Assembly: GCA_023422775.1 (NCBI GenBank)
Contig: JAFAGM010000003.1
Location: 1-6,134, forward strand
DNA length: 6,134 bases
Direction of reading: 5' to 3'
From: Pseudomonadota bacterium
GTDB taxonomy: Bacteria > Pseudomonadota > Alphaproteobacteria > Rhizobiales > Xanthobacteraceae
Position 1 is the stretch's first letter. Every line of letters starts with the position of its first letter. The position numbers were made by a program, and so were the translations under genes. Positions 5,459 through 6,134 of this stretch are shown piece after piece. Under the pieces are notes generated by a model. The model was not told the origin of the DNA. It saw only the letters and a program-made list of their open reading frames with translations, and made no database searches.

Positions 5459-5938
5459 ATGCGTTTCTTCGAGGACGCCGAGATCGGCGCACAGCGCGAG
5501 TTTGGCTCGTTCACCTTCACCGCCGAGGACATCAAGCGGTTCGCCGCCCAGTTCGACCCGCAACGCTTTCACCTCGACGAGGAGGAGGGGCGCAAATCCC
5601 TGTTCGGAGGACTGGCCGCATCGGGCTGGCACGTCGCCGCGGTCTGCATGAAGCTCCTGGTCGCCGACGGCCAGCGCCTGGCCCGAGAGGCTGCCGCGCG
5701 CGGCGAGCAGGTCGCGGTCGGGGGACCCTCGCCGGGCTTTCGTGAGTTGCGCTGGCTCAAGCCGGTGCTGGCCGGCGATACCATCCGCTATTCCAGCCGG
5801 ATCGAGACCAAGCGGACCTCGGAGAAGCGTCCCGAATGGGGCATCCTGCAGGCCCGTAACACCGGCACCAACCAGCGCGGCGAGGTGGTGTTCTCGTTCC
5901 TGGCGACCGCCTTCGTGCCGCGCCGGCCTGTGGGCTGA
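5459..5938 (+). CDS. MaoC family dehydratase (second of a tandem pair)
   Basis: A 159-residue MaoC-like hot-dog protein clearly related to its upstream neighbour. It has FEDAEIGAQREFGSFTFT (4-21), the catalytic motif Asp33 and His38 in FDPQRFHLDE (32-41), GLAASGWHVAAV (51-62), and GGPSPGFRELRWLKPVLAGD (88-107). Both active-site residues are present, so it is not a dead paralogue. It has a longer insert (about 68-88, rich in Ala/Arg/Glu) than the first copy. ATG 5459 is 2 nt after the neighbour's stop, with GGGAG (5444-5448) inside that gene as Shine-Dalgarno, so translational coupling is likely; an in-frame ATG at 5399 would overlap the first gene by 58 nt. An inverted repeat GCCGGCC / GGCCGGC (5922-5928, 5940-5946) spans the stop but lacks a U-run. 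The pair probably arose by duplication; the shared pathway is unknown. Confidence 0.88.
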   Translation: MRFFEDAEIGAQREFGSFTFTAEDIKRFAAQFDPQRFHLDEEEGRKSLFGGLAASGWHVAAVCMKLLVADGQRLAREAAARGEQVAVGGPSPGFRELRWLKPVLAGDTIRYSSRIETKRTSEKRPEWGILQARNTGTNQRGEVVFSFLATAFVPRRPVG

Positions 5939-5984
5939 CGGCCGGCCACCCCACCACCTTCCTTCTCCGCTGCCGCCAGGACGC

Positions 5985-6010
5985 ATATGCCCGGAACAAG
6001 CCTGGGCATG
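5985..6010. repeat. Partial family A repeat (single arm)
   Basis: On the minus strand this reads CATGCCCAGGCTTGTTCCGG and then GCATAT, like one arm of the family A repeats. It forms its own inverted repeat, ATGCCC (5987-5992) / GGGCAT (6004-6009). The second arm is not seen in the window, so it looks like a degraded or solo copy. The flank just before it (GCCGCCAGGACGC) also resembles the central spacer of copy 1. Confidence 0.5.
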
Positions 6011-6043
6011 GTGGATGAACATGGTTAGCGAACTGAGTTGTTA

Positions 6044-6081
6044 GTTCCCTGTAATCCATGACTCCAGGGAACGGATTTTTT
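6044..6081 (+). terminator. Probable intrinsic terminator downstream of the MaoC pair
   Basis: GTTCCCTG (6044-6051) and CAGGGAAC (6065-6072) are exact 8-bp arms with a 13-nt loop, followed by GGA and six T residues (6076-6081). This is a good Rho-independent layout, although the loop is long. It lies 106 nt after the second MaoC stop. An outer pair GTTAGC (6024-6029) / GCTAAC (6082-6087) encloses it. The rest of 5939-6134 holds the partial repeat A and no gene I can support. AGGGGA at 6122-6127 could be a Shine-Dalgarno for a gene starting just past the window. Confidence 0.6.
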
Positions 6082-6134
6082 GCTAACGCAATTTGAACTT
6101 TCTACCTGCCATAAGCGTCATAGGGGATGTACCG

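Noticed and set aside
4851..5492. Minus-strand open frames antisense to the first MaoC gene
   Set aside because: The MaoC protein has clear motifs in the sense direction; the antisense frames have no recognisable domain.
5922..5946. GCCGGCC / GGCCGGC hairpin over the second MaoC stop as terminator
   Set aside because: No U-run follows; the stem at 6044-6072 with six T residues is a better candidate.

Overview
The window is GC-rich chromosomal DNA from an alphaproteobacterium, most likely of the Bradyrhizobium / Rhodopseudomonas / Afipia group. Three things point there: the protein sequences look like that lineage, rplY, pth and ychF lie in order, and the intergenic gaps hold two kinds of palindromic dispersed repeat that I associate with Bradyrhizobium-type genomes. 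It reads as ordinary housekeeping DNA. I see no phage, transposase, CRISPR array, toxin-antitoxin or defence genes, and no tRNA or rRNA.

Left part (1-1483). On the minus strand, a dienelactone-hydrolase-family alpha/beta hydrolase (start 1007, stop 273) is followed 15 nt later by lgt, which runs off the left edge of the window. Diverging from the hydrolase on the plus strand is a small UbiK/BMFP-family gene (1193-1483). The 185-nt gap between the two starts must hold promoters for both directions.

Centre (1484-4352). A plus-strand cluster carries rplY (ribosomal protein L25 with an Ala/Pro/Gly tail), pth (peptidyl-tRNA hydrolase) and ychF (ribosome-associated P-loop ATPase). All three act at or around the ribosome. 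rplY has a candidate sigma-70-type promoter (1621-1649) and a GC hairpin with a T-rich tail in its leader (1703-1728). Palindromic repeat family A lies before rplY (1493-1577) and again between pth and ychF (3143-3232).

Right part (4353-6134). ychF converges with a small two-helix membrane protein of the DUF4282 type (minus strand, 4482-4775). A second repeat family (4363-4467) sits between their 3' ends and probably serves as a two-way terminator. Diverging from the DUF4282 gene are two adjacent MaoC-like hot-dog hydratase genes (4995-5456 and 5459-5938), only 2 nt apart and each with the D-x4-H catalytic motif. A good promoter candidate (4912-4940) lies ahead of them, inside a 10-bp inverted repeat. 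After them come a partial family A repeat and a probable intrinsic terminator (6044-6081).

Most worth a second look: the two catalytically intact MaoC genes with their inverted-repeat-flanked promoter, the possible attenuator in the rplY leader, and the palindromic repeat inside the pth-ychF transcript. I found no clear previously undescribed system.
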